Counted from the stretch's first letter, positions 17,083 to 27,279 are shown. The stretch is DNA of 64,000 nucleotides from Kofleriaceae bacterium (GCA_020633495.1 JACKDR010000003.1:62001-126000); one strand, 5' to 3'. Translations and numbers: made by a program. Notes: a model not told the origin generated them from the letters alone.

Positions 17083-17564
17083 GTCGGCGGGCGCGCGCCG
17101 TTGAGCTCCTGCACGCTGGCGCACCCGTTGAGGGTGCCGCAGTCGGCCTGGCCGTTGGTCTTGGCCTCGTACCGGATCTCGCCGGTGAGGACGTCGCCGT
17201 CGATGTCGGCGTCGATCACGGCGTCGTAGGTGTACGCGCACGCGCCCTGCGACTGGGCCCGGGTCCCGGTCAGGGTCAGCTCGAGGTGGCTGCCGTCGAC
17301 GCTGCCGTTGAAGACGTGGCCGCCCAGCCACAGATCGAGGAACGTCGCGGTGAGGCCACCGACCGTGGCGGTCGCCGACTCGCCGTCCTGGGTGATGCCG
17401 ACCGGGATGTTCGCGGCGGTGTTGCCGTCCCAGTTGTCGAAGCCGCAGCCGTTCTCGCGGTTGGCGACGTTGATCGAGAAGTCACCTTCGACGTTGGCCG
17501 TGCCGCCGCACCCGGCGAGGGTGGCGGCACCGACGAGCAGGACGATCGGGAGGGTTCGACGCAT
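17079..17564 (-). CDS. Small lipoprotein, function unknown
   Basis: The 161-residue protein starts MRRTLPIVLLVGAATLAGCGG with a strong lipobox LAGC. The mature part (NVEGDFSINVANRENGCGF, GGLTATFLDLWLGGHVF) appears beta-rich with several Cys near the C-terminus (DCGTLNGC), which may form disulfides. It is translationally coupled to the downstream GNAT gene. No family is recognised. Confidence 0.65.
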   Translation of the reverse strand: MRRTLPIVLLVGAATLAGCGGTANVEGDFSINVANRENGCGFDNWDGNTAANIPVGITQDGESATATVGGLTATFLDLWLGGHVFNGSVDGSHLELTLTGTRAQSQGACAYTYDAVIDADIDGDVLTGEIRYEAKTNGQADCGTLNGCASVQELNGARPPT

Positions 17565-17739
17565 GCCGCCATTCTAGCTGCGGCGCCTCGGGCCGCGCGT
17601 GAGGACGCGCACCCGAAGCCGCGTCAAGTCGCGCGCGCCGCGTGAACCCGGTTACGCTCGGGCCCCGCCGAGCCGAAACGTGCCCTCGCCGTACACCCGT
17701 GCCTATGATCTTCCGTCCCGCCGCGGCCGTGCCGCCGCG

Positions 17740-20700
17740 GTGACGTCGACGATCGTGATCGGCCTGGCCACCGTGGCGGCGACCGCCCCGGCCCGGCCCG
17801 CCGCCGCAACCCGCCTCGATGCCGCTCCCGCCGTGCCCGACCTGGTCCACCTCCGCCTCGACTCCGGCCTGACCCTGCTGGTGACCCCGCACCGCTCCGC
17901 CCCGGTGGCGGCGGTCCAGGCCTGGGTCGGCGCCGGCTCGGCCGACGAGGCCCCCGGCCACGCCGGCATCGCCCATCTGACCGAGCACATGCTGTTCAAG
18001 GGCACGCTGCGGCGCGGGGTCGGCGAGATCACCGGCGCGGTCGAGGCCGCCGGCGGCGACGTCAACGCCTGGACCTCGTTCGACCACACCGTCTATCACG
18101 CGGTGGTCGGCGGCGGCGACGTCGACGTCGCTCTCGACGTCCTCGCCGACGCGTTGATCGCGTCGACCTTCGACGAGGACGAGCTGGCCCGCGAGCGCGA
18201 GGTCGTGGTCGAGGAGATCCGCCAGGGCCTCGACGACCCCGGGCGGGCCGCGGCCCAGGCCCTGTTCGCGACGTCGTACGTCATCCACCCCTACCGCCGG
18301 CCGGTGATCGGCTCGATCCCGTCGGTGCGCGGCCTGCGTCGCGACGATCTGGTCGGGTTCCACCGCCGCGCCTACGTCGCCGGCAACATCACGATCGTGG
18401 TCGCCGGCGACGTCGATCCGGGCGACACCCGGCGCCGCGTCGAGCGCCACTTCGCCGGGCTGCGCGCCGGCCCGGTGCACCGCCGCCGCGCCGTCGAGCC
18501 CACCCAGGTGGCGCCGCGCGGGGTCGTGGTCACCCACGCCGTCACCGAGGCGCAGCTGGCGATCGGCTTCCACGCGCCGCCGCTGCGCGACCCCGCGACC
18601 GCGGCGCTGGATCTGGCCGCGGTGGCGCTGGGGCAGGGCGAGTCGTCGCGGCTGACCGCGCGCCTGCGCGACGATCGCGAGCTGGTCAGCGGCGTGGTCG
18701 CGCAGCTGCACGCGCTGCACGACCCCGGGCTGTTCGTGGTGTCGGCGTCGGCGCGCCCCGGTCGCCTCGAGGTCGCCGCCCAGGCCATCGTGGCCGAGGT
18801 CGCGCGCGCCGCCCGCGACCTCGACGATCGTGAGCTCGACAAGGCGCGCACCGCGATCGAGGCGGCGCAGCTGTACCAGCTCGAGACCGCCGAGGGCCTG
18901 GCCCGCAAGTACGGCTGGCACCACGGCAACGCCGGCGACGTCGGCTTCGAGCGCGAGTACCTCGAGCGCGTCCGCACGGTGTCGGCGCCGGAGGTGCGCG
19001 CCGCGATGGCGCGGGTCCTGACCCTGGCCAACGCCACGGTGTCGGCGGTGGTGCCGCCGCGCCGCGCGCTGGCGCCCGCGGCCGGCCGCGCCGCCGCGGC
19101 GCGCCGCCTGGTCGGGCGCGTCGCGGCCGGCCTGCGGGCGTCGGCGCGGTCCCGCCGCGGCGCCGCGTCGCCGCCCGCGGCCACGTCCCCGGCGAAGGCG
19201 AAGGCGAAGGCGAAGGCGCCGGCCGTCGCGGCGGCGGCGGCGTCGCAGGCGTCGACGTCGTCGCCGGTCGCGCGCCGCGCGCCGGCCCTGCAACCGCGCC
19301 GCGGCCCGGCCCCCGCACCGCCGACGCCGGCGGCGCCGCGACCACGACCCGCGGCGCGACCGGACCCGCGCCACCGCCGCGTCGCGGCGCGCCGCCGCGC
19401 GGCGCCGCGACGACGCCGTCGTCCGCGAGGTCCTGCCGTCCGGCACCCGCGTCCTGATCCTGCGCGACCCGTCGGTGCCGGTGGTCGCGATGCGCGCGGT
19501 CTGGCCCGGCGGCACCCGCCTCGAGACCGACGCCACCAGCGGCACGACCGCGCTGCTGGCCTCGACCGTGACCCGCGGCTGCGGCGCGCGCGACGCCGCC
19601 GAGGTCGCCGACGTCGTCGACCGGCTGGCCGGCGGCGTCGTCGGCGTCGGCGGTCGCAACAGCTTCGGGGTCCGCGCCGAGTGGCTGGCGCGGACCTGGG
19701 ACGACGGCCTCGACGTCTTCCTCGACTGCGCGCTGGCGCCGCGCCTCGACGACGACGAGGTGGCGCGGCAGCGCCGCCTGCTGCTCGACGACCTCGACGC
19801 CCGCGCCACCAGCGGCAGCCACCAGGCGTTCCGCCTGTTCGCCGAGACCCTGTACCGCCACCACCCGTACCGCCTCGATCCGCTGGGCTCGCCCGACGCG
19901 GTCGCGGCCATGGACGGCACCTCGCTGCGCGGGTTCTGGCGCGATCACTACCCGGCGTCGACGATGACGCTGGCGATCGTCGGCGACGTCGATCCCGAGC
20001 AGGTGCTGCGCCGGATCCGCGACCGGTTCGCCGACGTCACCGCGGCCGCGCCGGTCGAGGTCACGGTCGCCGCCGAGACCTTCGAGGATCGCCCGGCCGC
20101 GGATCGCGAGGTCTACGGCTACCTGGCGCGCGAGCAGGCCCACGTCGTCATCGGCTTCCCCGGCACCACCGTCACCGCCGAGGACCGCTTCGCGGTCGAG
20201 GTCCTGGCCGCGGTGCTGGGCGGCCAGGGCGGCCGCCTGTTCGCCGAGCTGCGCGAGCGTCGGGCCCTGGCCTACCGGGTGTCGGCGTTCGCGGTCGACG
20301 GCGTCGACCCCGGCTACCTGGCGATCTACGTGTCGTGCAGCCCCGACAAGGTCGACGAGGCGGTCGCCGCGATCCGCGCCCAGATCGACGCGCTGGTCGC
20401 CGACGGCGTCGACGCCGCCGAGGTCCGCCGCACCGCCCGCGCGCTCGCCGGCTCGCACGCGGTCGCGATGCAGCGCCGCGCCGCGATGGCCAACGCGCTC
20501 GCGTTCCACGACGCCTACGGCCTGGGCTGGCAGGGCTGGGCGGACTACCCCGATCGCCTGCGCGCGGTCACCGCCGCCGACGTCGATCGCGTCGCCGCGA
20601 CCTACCTGCGCTGGGACGTCGCGGTCACCGCGACGGTGCGGCCGCCCGCCGAGACCGACGGCGCCCGCAAGCGCGCGCGCGGCGTCCGCAAGAAGGCGCC

Positions 20701-20749
20701 GCGACCGCGGCCGGCGTCGCACCACACCCGCGATCGCAGGAGCTCGTGA
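17740..20749 (+). CDS. Two-domain M16 (pitrilysin-type) zinc peptidase, apparent frameshift between the halves
   Basis: The first half, in the frame of GTG 17740, starts with a signal-like stretch and has the zinc motif HLTEH within GIAHLTEHMLFKGT. The downstream acidic ligand lies in EREVVVEEIRQG. The second half, in the +1 frame from about 19418, begins REVLPSGTRVLILRDPS. It lacks HxxEH but keeps the M16B signature GGRLFAELRERRALAYRV. The first frame has no stop before the next gene, so the halves cannot be two separate complete genes. They are joined through an Ala/Lys/Pro-rich linker (AKAKAKAKAP) where the frame changes, near 19.29-19.42 kb. Intact, the protein would be a roughly 1000-residue M16 dimer in one chain, probably periplasmic. 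Confidence 0.8.
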
Positions 20750-21483
20750 TGCCGCGCGCGCCGATCGCCCGCTCGCCCGCGCCCCGGCCGCTCGGCCGCG
20801 GCGATCTGGCGGCCAGCCTGGTGCTGATCTTCCCGCTCTACCTGGCGTACGCGATCGGCATCCTGTTCGCGCCGGCGGTCAACGGCGTCGACTTCGTGTC
20901 GCGCCACGTCTGGGCGCTGTGCGGCCACGACCGCGGCCGCTACCTCGCGCTGCACGCGGTGATCGCCGGCGGCTTCCTGATCTGGGTCCGCCACGCCCGC
21001 CGCGGCCGCAGCCTCGGCACCGACGTCGCGCTGCCGCTGATCGGCGAGGCCGCGCTCTACGCGGTGTCGATGGGCGCGCTGATCCGGCTGGTCATGGATC
21101 ACGTCCTCGGCCCCGTCGGCGTGCTCGCCGTCGAGGACGCCCACCTCGGCGCCACCGGCGAGCGCGTCGTCACCTCGCTGGGCGCCGGCGTCCACGAGGA
21201 GCTGGTCTTCCGCCTCGGCCTGATGGCCGGCTCGGCGTACGTGCTGATGCGCGCCGGGACCCGGCCGCGGGTCGCGATCGCGGTCGCGCTGATCGGCTCG
21301 GCGCTGCTGTTCTCGCTGGCCCACCACGTCGGGCCTTTCGGCGATCCGTGGAGCCGCTCGCTGTTCGCGTTCCGCGCCCTCGCCGGCGTCGCCTTCGGGC
21401 TGATCTTCTACTACCGGTCGCTGGCCCACGCGGTCTACGCCCACGCCCTCTACGACCTCTGGGTCCTGGTGCTGCGGCCATGA
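20749..21483 (+). CDS. CPBP (CAAX-type) intramembrane protease
   Basis: The 244-residue membrane protein has about six hydrophobic segments. The CPBP motifs are HEELVFRLGL (EExxxR), LLFSLAHHVG and AHALYDLW near the C-terminus. These place it in the CAAX protease/bacteriocin-processing family of intramembrane glutamic-type enzymes. Its ATG shares one base with the M16 stop (tgatg), with gcaggag upstream, and its own TGA overlaps the crcB start, so the three genes form a coupled operon. Confidence 0.85.
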   Translation: MPRAPIARSPAPRPLGRGDLAASLVLIFPLYLAYAIGILFAPAVNGVDFVSRHVWALCGHDRGRYLALHAVIAGGFLIWVRHARRGRSLGTDVALPLIGEAALYAVSMGALIRLVMDHVLGPVGVLAVEDAHLGATGERVVTSLGAGVHEELVFRLGLMAGSAYVLMRAGTRPRVAIAVALIGSALLFSLAHHVGPFGDPWSRSLFAFRALAGVAFGLIFYYRSLAHAVYAHALYDLWVLVLRP

Positions 21484-21869
21484 GCGCGCGGGTCGACGCC
21501 GCCACCGCCGTCGGGGTCGCGCTGGCCGGCGCCGCCGGCTCGCTGTGCCGCTGGCTGGTCGCGGTGTGGATGGCGAAGTGGCCGCGCTGGCCGTGGGGCA
21601 CGCTGGCGGTCAACGTCGTCGGCGCGCTGCTGATCGGCGGCGTCGTCGCGGCGCTGGCGGCGCGCGGCCTCGCCGACTCGCGGACCCGGATCGTGATCAC
21701 GTCCGGGTTCATGGGCGGCTTCACGACGTTCTCGGCGTTCGCGTTCGAGACCGTCGCGATGCTCGAGCGCCGCCAGGTCGGCTCGGCGGCGCTCTACGTG
21801 ATCGTCACCGTGCTCGCCGGCATCGCCGCGGCCTGGCTCGGCCTGGCCGGCGTCCGCGCGCTGCGCTGA
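21480..21869 (+). CDS. crcB: Fluoride ion channel CrcB (Fluc)
   Basis: The 129-residue protein has four membrane segments. The conserved features are GSLCRW near the N-terminus, GTLAVNVVGALLIG in the second helix, and SGFMGGFTTFSAFAFE, whose TTFS and Phe residues line the pore. Dimers export fluoride. The ATG overlaps the stop of the protease gene by four bases (ATGA). No fluoride riboswitch is visible because the gene is internal to the operon. Confidence 0.93.
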   Translation: MSARVDAATAVGVALAGAAGSLCRWLVAVWMAKWPRWPWGTLAVNVVGALLIGGVVAALAARGLADSRTRIVITSGFMGGFTTFSAFAFETVAMLERRQVGSAALYVIVTVLAGIAAAWLGLAGVRALR

Positions 21870-21886
21870 CCGCGACGCGCGACCCG

Positions 21887-22810
21887 CTACTCGAGGCCGA
21901 GCGCGCCGTCGTTGTCGAGGTCCATGTACCCGACGTACAGCTCGAACTTGCAGCGCTTGATCTGATCCTGGTTGGCCTCGACCTTGGGGATCTGGAAGCT
22001 CTTGATCCCGACGTCGTAGAGGTTGATCCGGAACAGGACCTCCTGACGGTCGGGGGTCAGGAACTCGAGCGCGCCCTGCTTCTCGGCCTTGGTCTGGTTC
22101 ATCTTCCCGTCGATGACGTACTGGTGGTACCAGTCCAGCACCTGGTCGGCGTACTGCAGCGACATCGTCACCGACAGATCCGGGAACTCGATCTTGGTCG
22201 GCACCAGCTCGGGGAAGCGGGCCGGCCCCGACGCGATCGGCTTGATGCCCTGCTTGACCGAGAACGCGTCGATCTTGGACACCTTGCTGGTGTCGACGCC
22301 GTCGATCGTCAGCCGGAACGCCGACGACAGCCACAGCTTCTGCTTGCCGCCGAAGCTGCCGCTCACCGACTCGCCGCCGCCGCGCTTCATGTCGACGCGC
22401 TCGGGCCGGAACTTGACCTTGAGGTAGGCGGGGTCCTTCGACTGCGAGTCGAGCGTCGGGAACTGGGTCTCTTCGATCAGCGCGTCGAAGAACTGGTGGA
22501 CGAACTGCGCCTTGTACTGGAAGTCGGCGTGGGTGATCGAGCCGTTGTGGCGGGCGAACTCCTTGCGCCACGACTTCTTGATCCACCACAAGAGGTAGTT
22601 GGCCTGCGACAGGCCGATCTCGCAGGTCAGCGGCTCGACCTCGAGCGACGTCCCGTGCTTGATGCGCAGGTTGTCCTGGCCCATCTGCTCGTCGACCGAG
22701 TTGAGCTTGACGTGGCCACCCTCCACCGACTTGATGTGAGCGGTTCGCAGCGCGTTTCCGTCGATATCCAGCGCAAAGTGGCCGGTGGTGTAGGCGCGTC
22801 GCGTGGTCAT
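21887..22810 (-). CDS. Phage/contractile-injection tail-tube-like protein (T4 gp19 family)
   Basis: The 307-residue protein starts MTTRRAYTTGHFALDIDG at ATG 22810, with a purine-rich ggagccagg upstream. The N-terminal part reads like a tail-tube monomer: TCEIGLSQANYLLWWIKKSW matches the family's KRGL..LWxWI strand-helix. FPTLDSQSKDPAYLKVKFRPE matches the family's second-half FPxLDxxSKDxAxxxxxxxPE motif, and the tail is YDVGIKSFQIPK. No sheath, baseplate, spike or ATPase gene is nearby, so it is an orphan of a contractile particle, or a gp19-fold protein put to another use. Confidence 0.65.
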   Translation of the reverse strand: MTTRRAYTTGHFALDIDGNALRTAHIKSVEGGHVKLNSVDEQMGQDNLRIKHGTSLEVEPLTCEIGLSQANYLLWWIKKSWRKEFARHNGSITHADFQYKAQFVHQFFDALIEETQFPTLDSQSKDPAYLKVKFRPERVDMKRGGGESVSGSFGGKQKLWLSSAFRLTIDGVDTSKVSKIDAFSVKQGIKPIASGPARFPELVPTKIEFPDLSVTMSLQYADQVLDWYHQYVIDGKMNQTKAEKQGALEFLTPDRQEVLFRINLYDVGIKSFQIPKVEANQDQIKRCKFELYVGYMDLDNDGALGLE

Positions 22811-23067
22811 CCTGGCTCCGGGCTCGTGAGGCAGTCCATGGTACTTGGCTCCCGCCCCCCTTGTACGCGGGTGAGGGCTCGGATCCTCCCCCCCGGGGGT
22901 CGAGGCTCGATCTGGGGGGACGAGCCCCGATCCAGGCTGGACCATCGTCCCCACCGTCAGCCACGTTTCGGGGACTTAGGTTCGGTAGGAGGATGTGCTC
23001 GGGCCCGGAACCTCAACGATTTCGGGATCGGAGGCGTTCGGCACGGCGTGTGTATCTAGGCTGTCAC
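22811..23067. promoter_or_regulatory. Divergent intergenic region
   Basis: The 257 bases between the tail-tube gene and the SH3b/barrel gene are poorer in GC toward the right side. A tgtatctag stretch lies 10-20 bases before the ATG at 23068 and resembles a -10 box. A G/C-rich symmetric stretch (cctcccccc and cgggggtcgagg) lies near 22.885-22.91 kb. No precise promoter is claimed. Confidence 0.35.
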
Positions 23068-24564
23068 ATGCGGATCAAGACCTTGCTCATCATGGCCATT
23101 GCCGGGCTGCTCATGGTGCTGGTCGCTCCGCTCGCCAGCGCCGAGCGCGTCAAGACCACGCGCACGACCAAGGTCATGAAGCGACCGGGCGAGCAGTCGG
23201 CGGTCGTCACGCGGGTCAAGTCGGGCCGGACCCTCACCGTCATCGCCAAGCAGGGGCGGTGGATGAAGGTCCGGGTCAACGGCCGGACCGGGTGGGTCGC
23301 ACGCTCGACCGTCCAGACCGTCAGCGCCCGCGAGGTGCCGCGCAACACGCGCCGGCGCCCGTTCGTGGACGGCCGGTCGACCCGCCGCGGCTGGGGCGGC
23401 GACGCGCCCGACGACCGGGTCGGCGGCGACGCCACCGATGACAGCGACGACGAGGAAGAGGTCGTCCGCCCCAAGAAGTCCAAGAAGAAGAAGACCGCCA
23501 AGAAGGCCAAGCGGGTCCGCGACGACGACGACGACGAGGACTTCGACGACGACGACGACGGCGACGACGACGACCTCGACGACGAGGACGCCGAGGAGGA
23601 GCCGGCCGAGCCCCAGGAGCGCGTCGTCATGGTCGCGGTCGCCAAGACCAAGCTCTACGCCAAGCCCAAGAAGGGCAAGTCGAACGCCAAGGTCAAGAAG
23701 GGCCGCCGCCTGGTGGTCATCGAGGAGAAGGACGGCTGGATGCTGGTCGAGGACCCCGAGGAGGGCGACTCGGGCTGGATCAAGGCCGACGACGTCTACG
23801 AGCAGGGCGCGCGCAAGTTCCGCACGTTCAGCATGGACGGCCGCCTCGGCTTCGTCCGCATGGGCCAGGTCTTCCGCTCGACCGGCACCGGCGCGCTCGC
23901 CAACTACGACCTCCAGGCCGCCGCGGCGTCGCTGACGGTGCGCGGCGCGATGGTCCAGAAGTACGGCAAGCAGTACCTGATCGGCGGCGAGCTGGCGTAC
24001 ACCGGCGGCAAGTCGGCGCCCGGCATCCGCTACTCGGACGGCGCCAACGCGGTCGACATCCCGTTCACCAGCCACGACATCGACCTCCACGCGATCGCCG
24101 GCTACGACATGAAGAACAAGATGGGCGGCGTGGCCTGGGCCCACGTCGGCTACCACTACGGCATGTTCCAGGTCGCCAACGTCGGCGACTTCACCGCCAA
24201 CCTGGCGCGGCTGCCGTCGGAGAACCTCACCGGCCCGACCGTCGGCGCCGGCTTCGAGGCGCCGCGGCTGTCCGAGAAGGTGGGCGCCCGGGCCTCGGCC
24301 GACTACCTCATCATGGGCAAGCGGACCCAGACCCAGGGCCTCGAGGACGGCGCGGTGTCGACCGTCAAGGCGCTGTGGGGCGGGGTCGTGCTCAGCTACC
24401 AGTGGAAGAAGGACATGACCCTCGACGCCGGCTACGCCTACACCTGGTCGAAGACCGAGTGGAGCGGGGTCGCGGCCGGGTCGATGCGCGGCCACGCCGC
24501 GGACTCGGCGGCCCGCAAGGACACCGACCACGCGCTGACCGTCGGCGTCGCCAAGACCTTCTAG
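23068..24564 (+). CDS. SH3b-repeat, acidic-linker, outer-membrane beta-barrel protein
   Basis: The 498-residue protein has a signal peptide MRIKTLLIMAIAGLLMVLVA, cleaved after ASA. Residues about 25-90 (LTVIAKQGRWMKVRVNGRTG and WVARSTV) and about 190-250 (RLVVIEEKDGWMLVEDPEEG and GWIKADDVYEQ) are two SH3b domains. Between them is a Lys-rich then Asp/Glu-rich stretch. From about residue 270 to the end are alternating amphipathic strands, with DLHAIAGYDMKNKMGGVAW and a terminal VGVAKTF ending in Phe, as in outer-membrane barrels. It may bind peptidoglycan on the periplasmic side. Confidence 0.75.
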   Translation: MRIKTLLIMAIAGLLMVLVAPLASAERVKTTRTTKVMKRPGEQSAVVTRVKSGRTLTVIAKQGRWMKVRVNGRTGWVARSTVQTVSAREVPRNTRRRPFVDGRSTRRGWGGDAPDDRVGGDATDDSDDEEEVVRPKKSKKKKTAKKAKRVRDDDDDEDFDDDDDGDDDDLDDEDAEEEPAEPQERVVMVAVAKTKLYAKPKKGKSNAKVKKGRRLVVIEEKDGWMLVEDPEEGDSGWIKADDVYEQGARKFRTFSMDGRLGFVRMGQVFRSTGTGALANYDLQAAAASLTVRGAMVQKYGKQYLIGGELAYTGGKSAPGIRYSDGANAVDIPFTSHDIDLHAIAGYDMKNKMGGVAWAHVGYHYGMFQVANVGDFTANLARLPSENLTGPTVGAGFEAPRLSEKVGARASADYLIMGKRTQTQGLEDGAVSTVKALWGGVVLSYQWKKDMTLDAGYAYTWSKTEWSGVAAGSMRGHAADSAARKDTDHALTVGVAKTF

Positions 24565-24605
24565 CCCCTTCTGGCCCGCCGCCGCTGGTGTAGGATCACC
24601 CGGCG

Positions 24606-24878
24606 ATGGCCGAGGATCTCGCCTCCGAGTACGACAGCTACTTGCAGCGGTTCGACGCCCAGGTCGGCGAACAGGTCGACGTCGGCGCGTTCGCCAAGTT
24701 CAAGGGCAAGCTCATCAAGAAGCTCGACGCCGCCGAGTTCGCCGAGACGTACCGCGAGTACCACGAGCTCGCCGGCCACTACTTCGAGAGCATCGATCGC
24801 GGCGACACGATCAACGACGCGATCGTCAAGATCGTCCGCGAGGCCGCCGCCAAGCTGGTGCTGACGGCCCCGGTGTAG
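24606..24878 (+). CDS. Small alpha-helical protein, function unknown
   Basis: The 90-residue protein reads MAEDLASEYDSYLQRFDAQ, with FAKFKGKLIKKLDAAEFAE and TINDAIVKIVREAAAKLVLT. It is almost entirely helical and charged, without a signal peptide. No family is recognised. It lies 41 bases after the barrel protein gene on the same strand and could be co-transcribed. Confidence 0.6.
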   Translation: MAEDLASEYDSYLQRFDAQVGEQVDVGAFAKFKGKLIKKLDAAEFAETYREYHELAGHYFESIDRGDTINDAIVKIVREAAAKLVLTAPV

Positions 24879-25206
24879 CGGCGCGGCGGCGCGTGCCCGC
24901 GGCGCGCGCGGGCCGGCCGCCAGGAGCGTGTAGCGGATACCCGCCTGACCGCGGGCCGCCGGCCCGGGTCCTGCCGCGAGCGCGGGGGGGCGTCCTCCGG
25001 CTCAGACAGTCCTCGCGGTGACGAGAGCGCCGGCGGTGGGGGTGCCGCGGGCGGTGACGCCGTCGCGTGGTGGCGCGGACCCGCTGCGGAACTCGCCGTC
25101 GGCCGCCCCCCACACGCTCGCGTCACCCGTGCCGGCGTGGCCTGGCACCACCGCGGTCGGACACGAAGGGATCGACACGAGCGCGGCGAGCGGATCGCAG
25201 GGCGGG
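24879..25206. other. Intergenic region before the transposase remnant
   Basis: No gene, hairpin or recognisable repeat stands out in these roughly 330 bases. Open frames here are G/C-driven and lack any conserved motif. Confidence 0.5.
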
Positions 25207-25802
25207 GTCAAGGCCTATCGTCAGTACGCGCCGATGCAGTCGTTCCTGTTGCCGCCGTCGAAGAGCTACGGCCGGATGGTCAAGGACCAGGTGCGGCTGC
25301 GCGCCGAAGTCGAGGGCTGGCTGGCGCGCGCCGAGGCCGAGGCCGAGGACGACGCGGACGACGCGGAGCACGGTCCCTATCACCCACGGGCGGAGGTGCA
25401 GCTGCGCGAGGAGAAGATGGCGAAGATGACCGCCGCCCTCGACGCGCTGACGAAGGAGACCGAAGCGGCCCGCGCCTTCTCCGCCGCCAACGTCCAGTTC
25501 GCCGAGCACCTCGGGACCGAGCCCCTCCTCTCGGTCGGCAGGCTCCGCCGCGGCGGCACACCGGCGTCGCCGTCGCGTTCCCCTCGACCCAGCGCCGCCC
25601 ACCTCGCCATGCGTACCGCTCTCGAACAGCCGCACGGCCGCGCCATCTACGCCCGCTCTTCGGACAGATCCGAACCCGCGGCTTCCGACAACGATCCTTC
25701 CGCGGCCTCTTCAAGCGCCGATGCGAAGGGGCCTTCGTCGCCCTCGTCCACAACCTCCTGACGCTCTTCCGGGCGCAGTCGCCGCGCACCATGCCGGCGT
25801 AG
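25207..25802 (+). pseudogene. Decayed IS1182-like DDE transposase
   Basis: In one frame from 25207 the text reads VKAYRQYAPMQSFLLPPS, the N-terminal signature of IS1182-type transposases. KDQVRLRAEVEGWLARAEAEAE then resembles the middle helical insert. From about 25.65 kb a different frame carries GQIRTRGFRQRSFRGLFK and AFVALVHNLLTLFRA, the family's C-terminal RQ.R.RGFRQFSLRG...W....HNLLKL pattern. The DDE core between is largely missing and the frames do not connect, so this is an inactive relic. No flanking inverted repeats were identified. Confidence 0.75.
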
Positions 25803-25877
25803 GCCGCCCCGGGCCGCACGCGATACCCGACCGCGGACGATGCCGTCCCGGTCCGGGGGGCTATCGGCTACACGCTC

Positions 25878-26204
<327 letters not shown>

Positions 26205-26220
26205 CAGATCTCCTGGCTGG

Positions 26221-27219
26221 TCAGAGGGCCTGGGCCCGCGGCGCCGGCGCCTCGGGCTGGGTGGTGGTGACCGCCTCGGCCGCGGACATCGTGGGGGTCG
26301 GCGCCTCCTTGACGGCGCTCGACGCCACGACCCAGTCGACGACGCGGTTGTAGTCGGCGGCGCCGTTGGACTGCGGCGCGTACTCGAAGATGCTCTTGCG
26401 GTGGCTCGGCGCCTCGGCGAGCCGGGTGTTGAGCCGGATCGGCTCGAGGCACTTGGTCTTGAAGTGGCTCTGCAGGGTCTCGAGGACCTCGCGGGCCAGG
26501 CGGGTGCGGCCGTCGTAGAAGGTCGGCAGCACCGCCGAGATCCGCACCGCGTGGTGGAGGTGGCGCTCGATGTCCTTGATCGTCCGCAGCACCTGCTTGA
26601 CGCCGACCAGCGCCAGGTAGTCGCAGGTCACCGGGATGACGACCTCGTCGGCGTACGACAGCGCGTTCTGGTTGAGCAGGTTGAGCGACGGGCCGCAGTC
26701 GACGAAGACGTAGTCGTAGCGCCGCGACACCTGCATCAGGTTCAGGCGCTTGGTCATGATCCGCGACCGGTTGTCCGGGTTCTGGCGGGCCAGCCAGATC
26801 TCGGCGGCGGCCAGCGTGGCGTCGCTGGTGATGACGTCGAGGCTGGACCGCACCGGCACCGCGACGTCGGTGGGATCGACGCCCTCGACCAGCACGTGGT
26901 AGAGCGACTGCTCGCCGTTGACGCCGAGCGACACGCCGACGTTGCCCTGCGCGTCGGTGTCGATCAGCAGGACGTTGTGGCCGCGCTCGGCGACGCCGGC
27001 CGCGAGGTTGACCGCGGTCGTGGTCTTGCCGGTGCCACCCTTCTGGTTGAGGATCGCGATCCGACGGGCGCGCCGGGCCCGGAACGCCTCGTCGCCGAGG
27101 CCGGACTTGCGGCACTCGAGCGAGCAGAAGTAGTTACGCCTGCCATCGCCGGTCACGGCGACCTGGTAGACGAACGCTGGACGGAACGACTGGCCGCACG
27201 CGGTGCAGAGCTTCTCCAT
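26221..27219 (-). CDS. parA: ParA-family ATPase with N-terminal zinc ribbon
   Basis: The 332-residue protein starts MEKLCTACGQSFRPAF. Residues about 5-38 hold CxxC and FCSLECR, a compact zinc-binding knuckle unusual for ParA. From residue 45 it is ParA: deviant Walker A NQKGGTGKTTTAVNLA, Walker A' IDTDAQGNVGVSLG and Walker B DYVFVDCGPSLNLL. The C-terminal tail is Ala/Pro-rich. It is a cargo-positioning or segregation ATPase; the downstream small RHH-like protein is its likely partner. A divergent FIST/kinase pair begins 60 bases away. Whether it serves chromosome, plasmid or chemosensory-cluster positioning cannot be told. Confidence 0.88.
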   Translation of the reverse strand: MEKLCTACGQSFRPAFVYQVAVTGDGRRNYFCSLECRKSGLGDEAFRARRARRIAILNQKGGTGKTTTAVNLAAGVAERGHNVLLIDTDAQGNVGVSLGVNGEQSLYHVLVEGVDPTDVAVPVRSSLDVITSDATLAAAEIWLARQNPDNRSRIMTKRLNLMQVSRRYDYVFVDCGPSLNLLNQNALSYADEVVIPVTCDYLALVGVKQVLRTIKDIERHLHHAVRISAVLPTFYDGRTRLAREVLETLQSHFKTKCLEPIRLNTRLAEAPSHRKSIFEYAPQSNGAADYNRVVDWVVASSAVKEAPTPTMSAAEAVTTTQPEAPAPRAQAL

Positions 27220-27279
27220 GCAGTTATGGAAGGGGCCGACCGGCTCCGGGGGCAACTTTTCGGCGTATAGTCGGCCCAC

